7,415 nucleotides of DNA from an uncultured bacterium (GTDB taxonomy: Bacteria; Cyanobacteriota; Vampirovibrionia; Gastranaerophilales; Gastranaerophilaceae), in NCBI GenBank assembly GCA_902475545.1, contig CABRZP010000032.1, positions 1 through 7,415 on the forward strand, read 5' to 3'. Both the position numbers and the translations under genes were made by a program. The first letter of the stretch is position 1, and each line of letters opens with the position of its first letter. The notes under the pieces were generated by a model. It made no database searches, was not told the origin of the DNA, and saw only the letters and a list, made by a program, of their open reading frames with translations. Shown piece by piece: positions 5,435 through 7,415 of the stretch.

Positions 5435-5443
5435 ATTATAACA
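5435..5443 (-). promoter_or_regulatory. glycosidase extended -10 promoter
   Basis: Read leftward, TGTTATAAT is a perfect extended -10 element (TG, one base, TATAAT). Predicted transcription starts near 5428, giving a leader of about 19 bases and excluding the ATG at 5430. A -35 is weak. In its place lies TTTGTTACAAA (complement of 5459-5469), a dyad that could be an operator. Confidence 0.55.
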
Positions 5444-5458
5444 TAAGAAAATTTTAAT

Positions 5459-5485
5459 TTTGTAACAAATTAATATCACCTAGGT
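5459..5485. promoter_or_regulatory. candidate operator dyads between divergent genes
   Basis: TTTGTAACAAA (5459-5469) is a palindrome around one base, placed where the -35 of the leftward glycosidase promoter should be. ACCTAGGT (5478-5485) is a perfect 8-bp palindrome, immediately followed by a second AGGTA. Both sit in the about 150-bp space shared by the glycosidase and the response regulator. Binding by any protein is inference only. Confidence 0.3.
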
Positions 5486-5578
5486 AGGTAATAGATTATT
5501 ATTGTTGAAAGTATACATTGAGAAGTGTAAGAGAGAATGATTGCCCCGCTTATGGACAATATATGGGGAGTAAAAATT

Positions 5579-6253
5579 ATGATTACAGAAGAGAAACAAA
5601 TTTCAATTGCTATTGTAGAGGATTTTAAATTAACCAGAGTTGGTCTGCGGTGTGCATTGAATTCTAACCCCGATTTAGAAGTTGTAGCAGAATGTGAAGA
5701 TGCTATTGATGGTATTGAACAGATTAAAAAACTTTCACCGGATGTAGTTCTAATGGATTTAGGTTTACCAACTATGAACGGTATTGAGGCTATGGTTAAA
5801 ATTAGAGAGTTTTCTAATTCAATAAAAATTATTGCATTAACTTCACATGACCGAGAAGAAGAAGTTCTTGCTGCATTAAGTTCAGGTGCTAATGCTTATT
5901 GTTTGAAGGACATTGATCCTTCTAAATTAGCTGATGTTATAAGAGATGTATATAACGGAGTTTGTTGGATTGACTCTGTTGTAGCTAATCTTGCATTAAA
6001 AGCTATTCCAAAATCTGAAAATATATCTTTCTTGGGTGGAAAAGTTTCTGATCAAACAAAAATTCCTTTAACAGAAAGAGAATTTGAGGTTTTAAAACAC
6101 CTTGTTGAAGGTAAAAGCAATACTGAAATTGCTAAAGAATTAATTGTAAGTGTACATACTGCAAAAGCTCATGTTTGTTCTATATTACAAAAAATGTGTG
6201 TGAATGATAGAGTGCAGGCTGCTGTAAAAGCTGTTAAAGAAGGTATGGTGTAA
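5579..6253 (+). CDS. NarL/FixJ-family response regulator
   Basis: The 224-residue product is a two-domain, DNA-binding response regulator, the usual length for the family. The receiver domain (about 8-125) has the acidic pair Glu14-Asp15, phospho-acceptor Asp60 (VVLMDLGLP), Thr88 and Lys110, so it should be competent for phosphorylation by a histidine kinase. A linker leads to a LuxR-type helix-turn-helix (about 163-220): LTEREFEVLKHLVEGKSNTEIAKELIVSVHTAKAHV in two overlapping stretches, with TAKAH (194-198) in the recognition helix. The tail DRVQAAVKAV is typical of cyanobacterial members, which supports the lineage call. Start choice: in-frame ATGs at 5537 and 5552 would add 14 or 9 residues before the receiver fold, but only 5579 has a good SD (GGGGAG, eight bases upstream). 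No kinase is adjacent, so it is an orphan regulator here. The divergent glycosidase is a possible target. TTGAAA at 5505-5510 may be its -35, but no good -10 follows. Confidence 0.93.
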   Translation: MITEEKQISIAIVEDFKLTRVGLRCALNSNPDLEVVAECEDAIDGIEQIKKLSPDVVLMDLGLPTMNGIEAMVKIREFSNSIKIIALTSHDREEEVLAALSSGANAYCLKDIDPSKLADVIRDVYNGVCWIDSVVANLALKAIPKSENISFLGGKVSDQTKIPLTEREFEVLKHLVEGKSNTEIAKELIVSVHTAKAHVCSILQKMCVNDRVQAAVKAVKEGMV

Positions 6254-6294
6254 AATTTATTTCTATAAATAATTATAGTGAACTATTTATTATT

Positions 6295-6317
6295 GCCCGA
6301 ACATTTATTGTTCGGGC
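6295..6317. terminator. shared hairpin between convergent genes
   Basis: GCCCGAAC (6295-6302) and GTTCGGGC (6310-6317) form a perfect 8-bp GC-rich stem with a seven-base loop (ATTTATT). It lies 41 bases after the response-regulator stop and just past the maf stop (6323). Flanks are T-rich but interrupted rightward (TTCTGTTAT), and leftward the strand reads AATAATAAATAG, so it is probably a modest bidirectional terminator. Confidence 0.65.
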
Positions 6318-6322
6318 TTCTG

Positions 6323-6886
6323 TTATGAATTTAAAAGTTTAAGAAGAGTTTTTGAAGGTAGTCCTATGACGTTATCAAGTTCACCTTCGACATTTTTAAT
6401 GTACCCATCCGGAAGTTCTTGTATTCCGTAAGAACCTGCTTTATCAAAAGGTTTGAAGTTTTCTATATAGTATTCAATCTGTTCATCTGTTAAATTTTCG
6501 AAAGTAACATAAGTTGTTGTAGATTCAACTTTTGAGGTTAAGGTTTGTGATTCCACAACTGCAACTGCAGTTACAACAAAATGAGTTTTACCGGAAAGTA
6601 TTTTTAGCATTTTAACCGCATCATTTTTATCAACAGGTTTACCTAAAATTTTATTATCAATTACCACAATTGTATCTGCACCTATAACCTTACACTTTTT
6701 ATTGTGTAGTTGTTGTGCAACATTTAGAGCTTTATTGTAAGCCAGTTGCTCGACGAAAGCATAAGAGAAATCCGTCTGGTCATGTGGTTCCACATAAGAA
6801 GACGGAATAATTTCAAAATCTAATTGTAGTTTTTTCAGAATATCTGCTCTTCTGGGCGAAGAAGAGCCTAGGATAATTTTTCCCAT
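6323..6886 (-). CDS. maf: Maf-family nucleotide pyrophosphatase, probably dTTP/UTP type
   Basis: The 187-residue product has the usual Maf length and order of motifs: SSSPRR (8-13) at the nucleotide-binding N-terminus, GADTIVV with catalytic Asp71, LGKPVD (81-86), LSGKTH (97-102), and DKAGSYGIQ (148-156) then NVIGLPS near the end. Maf proteins hydrolyse non-canonical or modified nucleoside triphosphates to monophosphates and pyrophosphate in the cytoplasm. The AGSYGIQ signature is that of the YhdE-like branch acting on dTTP, UTP and modified pyrimidine nucleotides, rather than the YceF-like m7GTP branch. Some members also affect septation. Start choice: AAGGAG lies eight bases before the ATG. 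It follows a small unknown gene after 61 bases on the same strand, so the two are probably co-transcribed. It converges on the response regulator. Confidence 0.95.
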   Translation of the reverse strand: MGKIILGSSSPRRADILKKLQLDFEIIPSSYVEPHDQTDFSYAFVEQLAYNKALNVAQQLHNKKCKVIGADTIVVIDNKILGKPVDKNDAVKMLKILSGKTHFVVTAVAVVESQTLTSKVESTTTYVTFENLTDEQIEYYIENFKPFDKAGSYGIQELPDGYIKNVEGELDNVIGLPSKTLLKLLNS

Positions 6887-6905
6887 GGTATTGTCTCCTT
6901 GTTAA

Positions 6906-6925
6906 CCTATTTTACCAAAAATAGG
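6906..6925 (-). promoter_or_regulatory. hairpin just upstream of the maf SD
   Basis: CCTATTTT (6906-6913) pairs with AAAATAGG (6918-6925) around a four-base loop. Read leftward, it sits between the 79-residue gene and the maf SD (AAGGAG), with only about five bases separating it from the SD. It has no T tract after it, so an mRNA-processing or translation-tuning element is more likely than a terminator. It is AT-rich and may be weak. Confidence 0.35.
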
Positions 6926-6947
6926 CACAATTCAACATATAAACTTT

Positions 6948-7187
6948 TTACTGTTGTCCCATAGATTTTTGATATCTTGCAGAGCGAGCATTTATTGCAT
7001 AACAAGCAATATTCAAACGTTGTCGTAATTCTATCATATTACGCATTGTAGAAGCATAATCATTCATTGCTTCCATCATCTTTTTAGGATCAACCATAGA
7101 TTCCATATTGTCATGGTTATCAACTTTTTCTTCCTGATATTTTTGGACTAGCATTCTATCAATGTAGTCATCTGCACCAACGCCCAT
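6948..7187 (-). CDS. 79-residue helical protein upstream of maf, unknown function
   Basis: I do not recognise this family. The 79-residue product has no signal peptide or membrane segment, is rich in methionine (10 residues) and in charged residues, and should be mainly alpha-helical. The likely helices are about 5-20 and 33-75, the latter containing MNDYASTMRNMIELRQRL and IACYAINARSARYQKS. A single cysteine lies at 62. The gene is well supported: GGGAGG lies seven bases before the ATG, and the frame is on the same strand as maf, 61 bases upstream, with a plausible promoter further upstream. It therefore looks like the first gene of a two-gene transcript. A small adaptor or assembly protein is possible, but nothing in the sequence fixes a role. 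Confidence 0.75.
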   Translation of the reverse strand: MGVGADDYIDRMLVQKYQEEKVDNHDNMESMVDPKKMMEAMNDYASTMRNMIELRQRLNIACYAINARSARYQKSMGQQ

Positions 7188-7274
7188 TCGGTGTCCTCCC
7201 TATTGATTCTTAGTATCCTGTTCCTGTAAAAAAATATATCCTAGATATTCCTTATATACTAATAAAGTATTTTG

Positions 7275-7304
7275 TATATAAAAAATTGCGTTTTTAAGTG
7301 CCAA
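7275..7304 (-). promoter_or_regulatory. putative promoter of the small gene-maf transcript
   Basis: Read leftward, TTGGCA (7299-7304, 5/6 match to -35) and TATATA (7275-7280, 4/6 match to -10) are 18 bases apart. Transcription would begin near 7268, leaving a leader of about 80 bases. Other TATA-like words occur nearby in this AT-rich stretch, so the exact site is uncertain. Confidence 0.4.
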
Positions 7305-7350
7305 ATATTAAGTTATGTAAAGTCGAGTTTTATCAAACCAATATTTTAAT

Positions 7351-7415
7351 AAAGGGGTTTCAGGGGAATCCCCTGATAACTCGAACCATTACATATAATA
7401 CAATAAAGGTTCGAC
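7351..7415 (-). repeat. 65-bp inverted repeat, right copy
   Basis: This is the reverse complement of 64-128 with two mismatches. It is cut off by the end of the window at the very base where the match to 64 ends, so its full length is unknown. It lies upstream of the promoter of the small gene-maf transcript and has the same two internal dyads as the left copy. Confidence 0.85.

Noticed and set aside
5537..5578. Upstream starts for the response regulator (5537, 5552)
   Set aside because: They would add residues that do not belong to the receiver fold, and neither has a well-spaced SD; GGGGAG before 5579 is better.
64..7415. Composite transposon or integrated element bounded by the end repeats
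   Set aside because: No transposase, integrase or target-site duplication can be seen, the outer flanks are missing, and the cargo is ordinary chromosomal genes.

Overview
The window is AT-rich and low in coding GC, and looks like chromosome (or a genome-bin contig) of a non-photosynthetic cyanobacterial relative, most likely Gastranaerophilales / Candidatus Melainabacteria (Vampirovibrionia). This is an inference from two things. The response regulator has a LuxR-type DNA-binding helix of the kind common in cyanobacterial NarL/FixJ regulators (TAKAHVCSILQK, then DRVQAAVKAV). The pilin has the FTLAEVLITLGIIGVVAA start and a DVNG motif typical of the many pilin-like proteins of that group. No database search was possible.

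Layout. 1-372 has no gene but holds two repeat families. 373-1519 has two rightward genes, a small basic membrane protein and a secreted cysteine-rich protein with a glycine-zipper hairpin; both lack a Shine-Dalgarno (SD) sequence and look leaderless. They converge on a leftward type IV pilin-like gene (1637-2386) that has a strong terminator, perfect -35 and -10 boxes and a ten-base A tract in the promoter spacer. 2387-3117 has no gene and carries two hairpins and a cluster of palindromic repeats. A leftward glycosidase of the alpha-amylase type (3118-5409) is divergent from a rightward response regulator (5579-6253). The regulator converges, through a shared hairpin, on a leftward pair: a 79-residue unknown protein and a Maf-type nucleotide pyrophosphatase (7187-6323). 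7188-7415 holds the promoter of that pair and an inverted copy of the repeat at 64-128.

There is no obvious multi-gene system. The functions are those of an ordinary chromosome: a surface pilin, secreted and membrane proteins, storage-glucan or oligosaccharide metabolism, signalling and nucleotide-pool hygiene. The unusual content is in non-coding DNA: a 65-bp inverted repeat at both ends, palindromic repeat units with paired base changes in a hairpin, a promoter that could be phase-variable, and two neighbouring genes apparently read from leaderless messages while the other five have clear SD sequences. Repeats at both ends suggest the window may be a contig broken at repeats.
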